The notes under the pieces: generated by a model
Told to the model about the DNA's origin: nothing
Databases searched by the model: none
Seen by the model: the letters and a program-made list of their open reading frames with translations, nothing else
Shown here: one piece after another, positions 33,919 to 42,826 of the stretch
How the letters are laid out: each line of letters starts with the position of its first letter
Numbering within the stretch: position 1 is the stretch's first letter
NCBI RefSeq assembly: GCF_028867965.1
Contig: NZ_JAPQNT010000007.1
Span: 143,022 to 207,021 of the forward strand
Direction: 5' to 3'
DNA: 64,000 bases
DNA from: Flavobacterium sp. SUN046
GTDB lineage: Bacteria; Bacteroidota; Bacteroidia; Flavobacteriales; Flavobacteriaceae
Translations under genes and position numbers: made by a program

Positions 33919-34123
33919 TTAAACATCCAAAACAGAACTTTTCATACATTGATTGTAAACAGGATCATCATATTTATTAATAGTATCATCGCTTCTTCTT
34001 AAAACACACTGAAATTAGCATTTAATAACCCAAATAAATTTGTAAAAATACCATTGTCAACACAACAAAAATTGATAAATAATAAATCGAATTTTTATTC
34101 AAATTTTTAATTGATGCGATCAT
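33919..34123 (-). pseudogene. Possible gene remnant between SGNH and GT2 genes
   Basis: Two short coding-like minus-strand segments. The first (34123-34022) is a 33-codon frame with an ATG and one hydrophobic helix (IYYLSIFVVLTMVFLQIYL). The second (about 34014-33919) is open in another frame and ends with YDDPVYNQCMKSSVLDV and a stop. They could be remains of one decayed gene or chance frames. No family is recognised. Confidence 0.3.
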
Positions 34124-34133
34124 TTTTTATTTG

Positions 34134-35033
34134 TCATGTTGTAAAAATCTTAAAACGAACATATAATTCTAAAAATATATATTTGAAAACTAAACTGTAA
34201 TGTGAATTTTTAAAATTTAAAATCATTTCAAAATGTATGCGTTTTAAAATAGCTTTATGTTCTTCTTTAAATCTATTTAAACGAACAGCTTTTTTTAAAA
34301 TCACCAATGTTGATGCATTTATTTTCTTTGCTAAAAAATGCTTTTTTTTATGAAATTTGCTACCATGAGAATTTAAAACTACTCTTTTTTGTACTAAAAT
34401 TTCATCGATATAATCAAATTCAAAATGGCGTGAAGCTCTAATCCATAGATCTAAATCTTCATAATATAAGTTTTCATCATAACCAGATAATGTTGTGTAA
34501 ACTTCTTTTTTCATTAATGCTGAAACAGAGCACATGCAATTTCCGCCAGATAAAATTGAGGTATAAATGTTTCCTGTAACTCTTTTTTCGATTGTTTTTT
34601 TATGAGAATCTACCTCAAAATAATAATTTAAAAATGCTCCTTTTTCGTTAATTAATTCGGCATTTCCATAAACAGCACCGAGATTTTTAAATTTACTATT
34701 TTGAAATGTTCTTAGTTGATTTTCAATACAATTCGGAAGCAAAATATCATCTGCAGCCAAATCAATAACGAAATCGCCTTTTGACAATTGTAGTGCAGCA
34801 TTAAACGACTTGATATTACCTAAATTATAGGTATTTTCAATAAACACAATTTCAGGATGGTTTAAAAGCCAGTTTTTAATTACTGCTACCGAATTGTCTG
34901 AGCTAAAATCATCAACTACAATCAATTCTACGTTTTGGTACGTCTGATTTTTCACAGAATTTAAACTCTCCAAAACAAATTTAGAATGGTTGTAACACAA
35001 ACAAATTACGCTAACAAGTGGCTTTTCTTGCAT
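34134..35033 (-). CDS. Glycosyltransferase family 2
   Basis: 299 residues, GT-A fold. The N-terminus has VSVICLCYNHSKFVLESL and VVDDFSSDNSV; the metal-binding region is DLAADDILLP, and a later YEDLDLWIRA is the usual ED motif. A nucleotide-sugar-dependent transferase acting at the cytoplasmic face of the membrane in building the oligosaccharide unit. It is on the opposite strand to the neighbouring polysaccharide genes, with its own upstream region shared with the FdtA-like gene (divergent, 138 bp). Confidence 0.9.
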   Translation of the reverse strand: MQEKPLVSVICLCYNHSKFVLESLNSVKNQTYQNVELIVVDDFSSDNSVAVIKNWLLNHPEIVFIENTYNLGNIKSFNAALQLSKGDFVIDLAADDILLPNCIENQLRTFQNSKFKNLGAVYGNAELINEKGAFLNYYFEVDSHKKTIEKRVTGNIYTSILSGGNCMCSVSALMKKEVYTTLSGYDENLYYEDLDLWIRASRHFEFDYIDEILVQKRVVLNSHGSKFHKKKHFLAKKINASTLVILKKAVRLNRFKEEHKAILKRIHFEMILNFKNSHYSLVFKYIFLELYVRFKIFTT

Positions 35034-35171
35034 TTATTTTTTAAAAGAGTTATATATTTGATACGAAAATAGGGATTACTTAATGATTGAGCAAAATAAA
35101 AATATAAATTAGCTTTATCTAAGAGAACTTAGGTTCAGAATTTGAAAATGTATTTCAAAAATTAAAATAGT

Positions 35172-35558
35172 ATGAAAATCGAATTAATTGATATTCCTAA
35201 AATTGAAAATAGTCTCGGAAATATTGCTGTTATTGAAAATGAAGTAATTCCTTTTGAAATAAAAAGAGTTTATTATTTGTATGATATTCCGAGTTCAGCT
35301 ATTAGAGGCGGTCATTCGCATAAAAATTTACAACAAGTTTTAATTGCAATTTCGGGTAGTTTTGATGTTGTTTTAAAAGACGGAATTTCAGAAAATACAA
35401 TTACATTAAATAAACCCAACAAAGGATTATTGATTAAAAATAACATTTGGCGAGAATTAGAAAATTTTTCTTCAGGTGCCGTTTGTTTAGTTTTAGCCTC
35501 ACAAGTTTTTGATGAAAGTGATTATATAAGAGATTTTAATATTTTTTTGAATAAATAA
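35172..35558 (+). CDS. WxcM/FdtA-like sugar 3,4-ketoisomerase
   Basis: A 128-residue single-domain cupin. The signature IRGGHSHKNLQQVLIAISG matches the RG-x-HAHK motif of FdtA/QdtA dTDP-4-oxo-6-deoxyglucose 3,4-ketoisomerases, with catalytic His residues in HSH. It would provide the 3-oxo sugar for the FdtB-like aminotransferase encoded at 30589. The two genes are separated by more than 3 kb, including a gene on the opposite strand, which is unusual for this pair. rmlA and rmlB are not in the window. Confidence 0.87.
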   Translation: MKIELIDIPKIENSLGNIAVIENEVIPFEIKRVYYLYDIPSSAIRGGHSHKNLQQVLIAISGSFDVVLKDGISENTITLNKPNKGLLIKNNIWRELENFSSGAVCLVLASQVFDESDYIRDFNIFLNK

Positions 35559-35592
35559 TAGTTATCTCAAATCATTGGAACAACCAAAATTA

Positions 35593-36690
35593 ATGAACAA
35601 CAAAAAGAAACATAAAATTGCTTTAATTGGCTACAGATTAGGAATTGGTGGCGCTGAAAAAGTGATGGCACGACTTTCTATTTTCTTTGAAAAGAATGGT
35701 GTTGAAGTTCATAATATTATAGTTTTAGATGTTGTAGAATATCAATTTTCGGGAGAATTACTTAATTTAGGAAAACTCAAAAATGAATCTAATGGTTTTT
35801 TAAATAAATTTAAACGATTGAAAGCTCTTAATGCTTATTTGAATCAAGAAAAATTTGATTTTATAATCGATTTTAGATTCCGAAATAAAATTATTCAAGA
35901 GTTAATTATTGCTAAATATATCTACAGAACTAAGTCGATTTTTACAATTCATAGCTACTTAATTGACTATTACATGCCTTCTATTTCTTGGTTAACTCGA
36001 TTCATGTACAATAGTAGTTATGCCAATGTTTCTATAACCAATCAAATGCAAGTTTTGATAGAAAAAAAACACCAATTACAAAATTTAATAACAATTCATA
36101 ATCCTATTGATTTAGATGAAATTAACCTTAAATCTAGCCAGCAAATTGAAATTGATTATGAGTATATTATTGCAGTTGGACAATATGAAACCAAAATTAA
36201 ACAATTTGATAAATTAATACATTCTTATGCAAATTCGGTTTTGCCAAGTAAAGAGATTCATTTAATTATTTTAGGCGATGGCTCTAAAGAATATTTAGAA
36301 ATTGCTGCTCAACAAAGTAATGTTTCAGATAAAGTTCATTTATTGGGATTCAAAGAAAATCCGTTTAGCTACCTTAAAAACGCTAAATTTTTAGTTTTAT
36401 GTAGCCAAAATGAAGGAATGCCTAATGTAATTTTAGAATCTTTGGCTTGCAATACACCTGTAATTTCGTTTGATTGTGAATCTGGACCACGCGAAATGAT
36501 CGAAAATCATGTAAACGGAATTTTAGTTTCTAATCAAGATTTTGACCAATTAACGGTTGCAATTAATTACCTAACAGAAAATACCGAATTATATAAGTAT
36601 TGTAAGTCAAATGCTTTGCAAAGTATTCAAAAATTTTCGATTGAAACTATCGGACGACAATGGTTGCAGCTGTTAAATACAAGTAATTAA
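35593..36690 (+). CDS. Glycosyltransferase family 4
   Basis: 365 residues from ATG 35593; a TTG at 35575 would add six residues. GT-B fold with a GT1/GT4 C-terminal half: IIAVGQYETKIKQFDKLI, HLIILGDGS, the donor-site motif NEGMPNVILESLACNTPVIS and GPREMIENHVNG. The N-terminus has the glycine-rich GYRLGIGGAEKV. It adds a sugar to the lipid-linked glycan. The following GT4 gene begins 2 bp downstream. Confidence 0.88.
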   Translation: MNNKKKHKIALIGYRLGIGGAEKVMARLSIFFEKNGVEVHNIIVLDVVEYQFSGELLNLGKLKNESNGFLNKFKRLKALNAYLNQEKFDFIIDFRFRNKIIQELIIAKYIYRTKSIFTIHSYLIDYYMPSISWLTRFMYNSSYANVSITNQMQVLIEKKHQLQNLITIHNPIDLDEINLKSSQQIEIDYEYIIAVGQYETKIKQFDKLIHSYANSVLPSKEIHLIILGDGSKEYLEIAAQQSNVSDKVHLLGFKENPFSYLKNAKFLVLCSQNEGMPNVILESLACNTPVISFDCESGPREMIENHVNGILVSNQDFDQLTVAINYLTENTELYKYCKSNALQSIQKFSIETIGRQWLQLLNTSN

Positions 36691-36692
36691 AA

Positions 36693-37784
36693 ATGAAAAT
36701 TTTATACATTGTTCCTAACATTAATAACGAAGGTGGCGTCGCTCGTGTGCTTGCTGTTAAGTCCAATTATTTAATAAATAAATTGGGTTATCAAGTCACT
36801 ATTTTAACTCAAAATAAAGGTAACTCTCCGTTGTTTTATGAGTTTCATAAAGACATTTCTTTGATAGACATTTCTCTAAATGGTTCGGTTGTTAATTTCT
36901 TAAAATCATATAAATTACAACTTCAAAATTCTATTCAAACAATAAAACCAGATGTAATTATTATTTGTGACAATGGTTTAAAAGCCTTTTTATTGCCGTT
37001 TATTTTAAAAACTAAAATTCCAGTTATTTTAGAAATTCATAGTTCAAAATTTGTTAAAGAAGAAAATTCAAATGCTTTATCATATAATTTAAAACAAAAA
37101 ATAACTACTTTAGTTAAGACTTTTGGCATCAAAAAATATAAAAATGTTGTTGTAGAAACTTCTGGAAGTATTGACGAATGGAAATTAAAAAACGGAATTG
37201 TAATTCCAAATCCGTTATGGTTTTCAACCGACAAAAAATCTGATTTAAGTTCTAAGAAAGTAATTGCTGTTGGAAGACACGTTCATGAAAAAGGATTTGA
37301 TAGATTATTGAAAATTTGGAAAAAAACTATTGAAAATCATCCCAATTGGATACTTGATATTTATGGAAGTAGCGATTCTGAAAATAGTTTAAGAAAATTA
37401 ACTGCTGCACTTCAAATTTCTAAAAATGTCAATTTTTTTGAACCAACAATTTCAATTACAGACAAATACCTCGAAGCTTCAATTTATTTAATGACTTCTA
37501 GATTCGAAGGATTCGGAATGGTTTTAATTGAAGCAATGGCATGTGGACTTCCGGTTATAGCATTCGATTGTCCGGTTGGACCTAAAGCAATAATATCAAA
37601 CAACCGTAACGGATTTCTTATTGAAAACGGAAAAGAAGATGATTATATAAAGAAATTGAATTTATTAATAAATGACTCCAATTTAAGAGTTAAAATGGGA
37701 TTAATTGCAAAAGAAAGTAGCTCAAAATATGATATTGATTTTGTAATGAACCAATGGCAAAATTTGTTTCAATCTTTAAAATAA
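36693..37784 (+). CDS. Glycosyltransferase family 4
   Basis: 363 residues. The N-terminus is ILYIVPNINNEGGVARVLA; the C-terminal donor domain has KVIAVGRHVHEKGFDRLL, SRFEGFGMVLIEAMACGLPV and FDCPVGPKAII. This is a retaining GT-B transferase of the polysaccharide pathway. It is the last plus-strand gene of the locus and converges with a GT2 gene 12 bp away. Confidence 0.9.
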   Translation: MKILYIVPNINNEGGVARVLAVKSNYLINKLGYQVTILTQNKGNSPLFYEFHKDISLIDISLNGSVVNFLKSYKLQLQNSIQTIKPDVIIICDNGLKAFLLPFILKTKIPVILEIHSSKFVKEENSNALSYNLKQKITTLVKTFGIKKYKNVVVETSGSIDEWKLKNGIVIPNPLWFSTDKKSDLSSKKVIAVGRHVHEKGFDRLLKIWKKTIENHPNWILDIYGSSDSENSLRKLTAALQISKNVNFFEPTISITDKYLEASIYLMTSRFEGFGMVLIEAMACGLPVIAFDCPVGPKAIISNNRNGFLIENGKEDDYIKKLNLLINDSNLRVKMGLIAKESSSKYDIDFVMNQWQNLFQSLK

Positions 37785-37796
37785 TTTGTTTTTATA

Positions 37797-38696
37797 TCAA
37801 ATAGCCGATTTGTTTTCAGATTCAATTTTGCAAAAATAACCCAATCTAAAAAAGTTAAAAATTACTAATTTCGGATTTTCACCAATTAAGTTAGATTCAA
37901 TTATTTTTTCAAAAAGCGAATAAAATCCAGCGGTTAATTTAATTAAATTATATTTTTTCAAACGATTTAGAAGTACAATCATTCGGCTGTGTTCACTATT
38001 TATCATTGCATTAGAATGTAAATAGTGTAGGTTTTCAAGAGAATTTTTTGTTTTGGCATAAAATACCTCATTATCATCGATATCATCATGTTGAACTGGG
38101 TTTTCAATGTGTTTTATTTTGGCTTTTATTTTGCTTAATTCAAATGAAAATAGCGTGTCGTCATGGCCGTATTTTTTAAAACTACTGTCAAATTTTATTT
38201 TGTTGAAGCAACTTTTAGTAATTAAAGTATTGTTGAATAATATGGAACGATACGGAAACTCTAATCTTTGATTTAAACTCTTGTCTTCCATAAATTTACC
38301 GTATTTCCATCTCAAAAGTTTTCTTTTACTTGGCGCAACTTTAGGATGAATTCGTCCGCCATAAACAACATCATTATTTATATTGTCTAGATAATTCTGT
38401 ATAAATTTTTCAGAAATAATTTTACAATCACCATCTAATATTAATAGATTTTCAAATTTTGATTTTGAAACTAAAATATTCTTATTTTCTCGATAACCAA
38501 CATTATCAGGTAAAACAACAAAACTACAATTGGGTAGCGAATTTATTTTTTCATTTTCAATATTCAATTTTGAATTTGAAGCATCGTCTTGAGTTAGAAT
38601 TTCAAAATCAACCTTACAAGCAACACATTGTTTGTAAAGTTCTTCTACAAGCGGAAATAAATTGTAATTGTAAATTGTAATTAAAATAGACAGCAT
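37797..38696 (-). CDS. Glycosyltransferase family 2
   Basis: 299 residues with a GT-A fold: LSILITIYNYN at the start, DNVGYRENKNIL, the DxD-type LLILDGDCKI and GHDDTLFSFELSK. The sequence has a higher Lys/Asn content than the other GTs. It is on the minus strand and ends 12 bp from the convergent GT4 gene. Same pathway inferred from position. Confidence 0.86.
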   Translation of the reverse strand: MLSILITIYNYNLFPLVEELYKQCVACKVDFEILTQDDASNSKLNIENEKINSLPNCSFVVLPDNVGYRENKNILVSKSKFENLLILDGDCKIISEKFIQNYLDNINNDVVYGGRIHPKVAPSKRKLLRWKYGKFMEDKSLNQRLEFPYRSILFNNTLITKSCFNKIKFDSSFKKYGHDDTLFSFELSKIKAKIKHIENPVQHDDIDDNEVFYAKTKNSLENLHYLHSNAMINSEHSRMIVLLNRLKKYNLIKLTAGFYSLFEKIIESNLIGENPKLVIFNFFRLGYFCKIESENKSAI

Positions 38697-38801
38697 GAAA
38701 TAATTTTTTTAATCGGAACTTAAATTCAATGTTCTATTAGTTATAGAATTTAGTTAATTCTAAAAGAAATAAAATTCAATTCACGTGTTTACATAAAATA
38801 T

Positions 38802-39485
38802 CTAAACTGTTTTTTGAACTACTTCAAAGATAGCTCCGTCTTCACACTTCAAAGTTTTAGATGGAAATTTCATTAGTAGAGCATAATCATGAGTTGCCAT
38901 AATGATTGTTTTTCCTAAAGAATTGATGCTTTTTAATACTTCAAGAACTTCGGCGCTTGTTTGCGGATCAAGATTTCCGGTTGGTTCATCAGCAAGAATC
39001 AATTCGGGATCATTTAGCAACGCTCTGGCAATTGCAACACGTTGTTGTTCACCGCCCGAAAGTTGGTGTGGCATTTGATTTGCAAAACCTTTCATACCAA
39101 CTTTATCTAAAACTTCATCAATTTTATGTTGCATTTCTGCAGGATCAACCCAGCCTGTTGCTTTTAAAACAAATAGCATATTATCACTAACACTTCTGTC
39201 AGGTAGCAATTTAAAATCTTGAAAAACAATTCCAATTTTTCGTCTCAAGTACGGAATATCTTTTTCTTGTAAAGTGGCTAAATCATATTCAACAAAATGG
39301 GCTTCGCCTTCTGTTAATGGTAAATCGCCATACAATGTTTTCATAAAACTACTTTTTCCTGTACCAGTTTTTCCAATGATATAAAGAAATTCACCGTGAC
39401 ATACTTCAAGATTTATTTGAGATAAAATCACTTTATTTTCTTGATAAATAGTAACGTCTTTTAATGATAGTACAACTTGCGACAT
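38802..39485 (-). CDS. ftsE: Cell-division ABC transporter ATP-binding protein FtsE
   Basis: 227 residues with a complete ABC ATPase: Walker A GKTGTGKSSF, Q-loop IVFQDFKLLPD, signature LSGGEQQRV, Walker B LILADEPTGNLD and the switch His in ATHDY. The sequence around the Q-loop and the size fit FtsE, which with FtsX links the divisome to peptidoglycan hydrolases. ftsX is not adjacent; in flavobacteria the two are often apart. It lies alone on the minus strand, divergent from the large TPR gene. Confidence 0.85.
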   Translation of the reverse strand: MSQVVLSLKDVTIYQENKVILSQINLEVCHGEFLYIIGKTGTGKSSFMKTLYGDLPLTEGEAHFVEYDLATLQEKDIPYLRRKIGIVFQDFKLLPDRSVSDNMLFVLKATGWVDPAEMQHKIDEVLDKVGMKGFANQMPHQLSGGEQQRVAIARALLNDPELILADEPTGNLDPQTSAEVLEVLKSINSLGKTIIMATHDYALLMKFPSKTLKCEDGAIFEVVQKTV

Positions 39486-39533
39486 AAGAAATTTTGTTTA
39501 ATGGGTAAAAGTAATAAATTTTAAATTTTAAAT

Positions 39534-39637
39534 ATTAGATTTTAGATATATAAATTTTTTACTAACTATAAATCAAACTTAACAAGTTGATTTTTATTGT
39601 TTAAAGACTTTTTAAAATTTGATATCTAAAATCTAAT
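39534..39637. repeat. 16-bp perfect inverted repeat
   Basis: Arms ATTAGATTTTAGATAT and its inverse are 72 bp apart. The AT-rich motif resembles dispersed intergenic elements of flavobacteria; function unknown. Confidence 0.6.
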
Positions 39638-39710
39638 CTCTAAAATAGAATTGTTAAGAAAAATGTTTATAATAAAACCAAACAATCTCTCGTTATACAT
39701 AGTAGAATGA

Positions 39711-39718
39711 TAATTTTG
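39711..39718 (+). promoter_or_regulatory. -7 promoter element (TAATTTTG) of the large TPR gene
   Basis: Exact TAnnTTTG, 23 bp before ATG 39742; no -33 TTTG at the expected spacing. An out-of-frame ATG at 39737 gives only a five-codon frame. Confidence 0.45.
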
Positions 39719-39741
39719 AATGATTATAAAAAAACAATGCA

Positions 39742-42700
39742 ATGCGAAATATAACTGCTTTTTTGACTTTAAATATTCTTGTTGCGACAGCTACAGTCTC
39801 GGCGCAACAAACTGCAATTTACACCAATCAACGTTCCGAATTTGATAAAGCAACTTCATTGTACAATGACAAGCAGTATTTGGCTGCTCAAATTTTATTC
39901 GATAAAGTGCAACAAACTAATAAAGAGCAAGATATCCAAGCGGATTGTGCTTATTATATTGCCAATTGTGCCATTCGGTTAAACCAATCTGGTGCTGATA
40001 AATTGATGGAAGATTTTGTAGCAAATTATCCAACAAGTACTAAACAAAACCAAGCTTTTATTGGAGTTGGAACGTATTATTTCGAAAACGGAAATTTTCC
40101 AAAAGCGTTAGAATATTTCAATAAAGTAGATGAAAGTGCCTTGACGTATGACGAATTAGAAAAATACAATTTCCAAAAAGGATATTCCTATTTCTCTGCT
40201 AAAAATAAAAAAGAAGCGACAACTTACTTGAATAAAGTTGCTAATTCTAAAGAATTTGGTTCGCAAGCCAAATATTATTTAGGATTTATGGCTTATGAAG
40301 GCGATGATTATAAAGAAGCTACTAAGTATTTCGACCAAGTTTCAGGCGAAGAGAAATACAAAGAAAAGTTGTCATATTTTCAAGCGGATATGAATTTCAA
40401 ATTAGGAAATTTCCAAAAAGCAATTGATTTAGGAAAAGCTGCAATGGCGAAATCAAGTGCTTTAGAAAAATCTGAATTAAGCAAGATTATTGGTGAAAGT
40501 TATTTCAATTTGAAAAAATACGATGAAGCGTTACCTTATTTAAAAGCCTATAATGGAAAAAAAGGAAAATGGAATAACACCGATTTTTATCAATTGGGAT
40601 ATACTTATTATCAGCAAAAAGATTACGAAAATGCTATTTCACAATTCAATAAAATCATTGACGGAAAAGACTTTGTAGCACAAAACGCTTATTATCATTT
40701 GGGTGAAAGCTACATGAAAACTGATAAAAAACAACAAGCATTAAATGCATTTAAAATTGCTTCGGAAATGGATTTCGATAAGAAAATTCAAGAAGATGCC
40801 AATTTGAATTATGCAAAAATCAGTTACGAAATAGGAAATTCGTACCAAAGTGTTCCTGATGTTTTGTCTTCATTTTTAAATAAATATCCGAATTCATCAA
40901 GCAAAAATGAAATTGAAAATTTGTTGATTAATTCCTATATTACATCAAAAAATTATAAAGAAGCGTTAACATTATTAGAGAAAAATAAAAATCCTGAAAA
41001 CCGTTTGGCGTATCAAAAAGTAACATTTTACAGAGGTTTAGAATTGTATACCGATGGGAATTATCAAGAAGCTTTGAAGATTTTTAAAACTTCAATTGGA
41101 GTTCAAAAAGACGCAAAGTTTTCAGCACGTGCTACTTTTTGGAAAGCTGAAACCGAATATACTTTAGACAGTTTTAATGATGCTTTATTGAGTTTTAAGC
41201 AATTTGAAGGAATGACCGAAGCTAAAAACACACCTGAATTTAAAAACTTAAATTACAACATTGCGTATTGTTATTTTAAACAAAAAGAATACGATCAAGC
41301 TGGAAATTATTTTCAGAATTATATTGATGTTTCTAAAGATGATAAAATCCGTTTGAATGATGCTTACTTAAGATTGGGCGACAGCCGATTCGTTTCATCT
41401 AAATATTATCCGGCAATGGAAGCTTACAATAAAGCAATCGAATTGAAAAGCGTTGATGCCGATTATGCTGCATTTCAAAAAGCAATAAGTTACGGATTTG
41501 TCAGTAAAAATGACAAAAAAATTGAAGATTTTAATAAATTCTTAACCACTTTCAAAACGTCTCAATATCGTGATGATGCTTTATTTGAATTAGGAAATAC
41601 GTATGTTGCTGATAACAAAACCGATTTAGCAATCAAAACTTATGATCAATTATTAACTGAATTTAAAAATGGTTCGTATGCTTCAAAAGCCGTTTTACGA
41701 CAAGGTTTGATTTATTACAATGCTAATAAAGACGATCAAGCAATTGCTAAATTTAAAAAAGTAGCTTCCGATTATCCTAGAACTCCAGAAGCTTTGGAAG
41801 CCGTTTCAACAGCAAGATTAATTTATGTAGATAACGGAAAAGTAGATGAATATGCAACTTGGGTTCGAACATTAGATTTTGTAGAAGTTTCAGATGCTGA
41901 ATTAGATAATGATACTTATGAAGCTGCCGAAAAGCAATATTTGCAAAATAATCGAAAACAAGCAATTACTACTTTAAGCGGTTATGTGGCAAAATTTCCA
42001 AAAGGAATTCATGCGTTGAAAGCCAATTTCTATTTGGCTCAATCTTATTATGCCGATGGTTTAGAAGCCAATTCGGTTTCGAATTATGAATACGTGATTG
42101 CACAATCAAAAAGTGAATATACGGAACAGTCGTTAGCGCGTTTGTGCGAGATTTATTTGAAAAAAGACGATTTTACCAAAGCAATTCCGGTTTTAAAACG
42201 ATTAGAAACTGAAGCTGATTTTCCACAGAACGTAACATTTGCGCAAGCCAATTTAATGCGTGCCTATTATGGACAAAAAGATTATCCGAATTCAGTGGTT
42301 TATGCGGATAAAGTATTAGCCAATCCAAAAACGGATAACAAAGTAAAAAGTGATGCGCAAATTATTGTAGCGCGTTCTGCAATCAAAGCCAATGATGAGG
42401 CTAAAGCTAGAGTTGCTTATGCCAATTTATTAAAAATTGCGAAAGGCGAATTGGCTGCCGAAGCGTTGTATTATGATGCGTATTTCAAAAATAAAGATGC
42501 AAAATATGCCGATTCTAATAAGTCAGTTCAAAAATTAGCTAAAGATTATTCGGGTTATAAATATTTTGGTGCGAGAGGTTTGATTGTAATGGCAAAAAAC
42601 TATTACGGATTGAAAGACAGTTTTCAAGCAACCGCCATTTTAGATAGTGTAATCGAAAACTTCGCTGATTTTCCGGATGTCGTTCAAGAAGCACAAACCG

Positions 42701-42756
42701 AATTAAATAACATTAAAACTGAAGAAAGTAAAACAAATTCATCAATTATAAAATAG
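39742..42756 (+). CDS. Large exported TPR protein
   Basis: 1004 residues. A signal peptide (about 1-21, ending VSAQQ) is followed by a continuous solenoid of TPR-like units, with many repeats of the kind FYQLGYTYYQQKDYENAISQ. No catalytic domain, TM segment or C-terminal sorting domain is seen. It is likely a periplasmic or outer-membrane-associated scaffold. An outer-membrane barrel gene follows 70 bp downstream on the same strand, and a dispersed repeat lies between. The pairing suggests a joint envelope role, which is inferred. The function is unknown. Confidence 0.85.
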   Translation: MRNITAFLTLNILVATATVSAQQTAIYTNQRSEFDKATSLYNDKQYLAAQILFDKVQQTNKEQDIQADCAYYIANCAIRLNQSGADKLMEDFVANYPTSTKQNQAFIGVGTYYFENGNFPKALEYFNKVDESALTYDELEKYNFQKGYSYFSAKNKKEATTYLNKVANSKEFGSQAKYYLGFMAYEGDDYKEATKYFDQVSGEEKYKEKLSYFQADMNFKLGNFQKAIDLGKAAMAKSSALEKSELSKIIGESYFNLKKYDEALPYLKAYNGKKGKWNNTDFYQLGYTYYQQKDYENAISQFNKIIDGKDFVAQNAYYHLGESYMKTDKKQQALNAFKIASEMDFDKKIQEDANLNYAKISYEIGNSYQSVPDVLSSFLNKYPNSSSKNEIENLLINSYITSKNYKEALTLLEKNKNPENRLAYQKVTFYRGLELYTDGNYQEALKIFKTSIGVQKDAKFSARATFWKAETEYTLDSFNDALLSFKQFEGMTEAKNTPEFKNLNYNIAYCYFKQKEYDQAGNYFQNYIDVSKDDKIRLNDAYLRLGDSRFVSSKYYPAMEAYNKAIELKSVDADYAAFQKAISYGFVSKNDKKIEDFNKFLTTFKTSQYRDDALFELGNTYVADNKTDLAIKTYDQLLTEFKNGSYASKAVLRQGLIYYNANKDDQAIAKFKKVASDYPRTPEALEAVSTARLIYVDNGKVDEYATWVRTLDFVEVSDAELDNDTYEAAEKQYLQNNRKQAITTLSGYVAKFPKGIHALKANFYLAQSYYADGLEANSVSNYEYVIAQSKSEYTEQSLARLCEIYLKKDDFTKAIPVLKRLETEADFPQNVTFAQANLMRAYYGQKDYPNSVVYADKVLANPKTDNKVKSDAQIIVARSAIKANDEAKARVAYANLLKIAKGELAAEALYYDAYFKNKDAKYADSNKSVQKLAKDYSGYKYFGARGLIVMAKNYYGLKDSFQATAILDSVIENFADFPDVVQEAQTELNNIKTEESKTNSSIIK

Positions 42757-42784
42757 TTTAGCGTTAAGTCAATTAGTAAGATAA

Positions 42785-42810
42785 TGTCACACTGAGCGCA
42801 ATCGAAGTGC
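42785..42810. repeat. Dispersed intergenic repeat-like sequence
   Basis: TGTCACACTGAGCGCAATCG, followed by AAGTGC, is similar to an element I recall as common in flavobacterial intergenic regions. It is GC-rich relative to its surroundings. Confidence 0.5.
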
Positions 42811-42826
42811 TTTTAAAAAAATAAAT

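Larger units (their letters stand above)
39486..39741. other. Intergenic region with AT-rich inverted repeat
   Basis: 256 bp between divergent genes. A perfect 16-bp inverted repeat (39534-39549 and 39622-39637) covers much of it, and a TAATTTTG -7 element (39711-39718) precedes the TPR gene. No RNA gene is seen. Confidence 0.55.
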
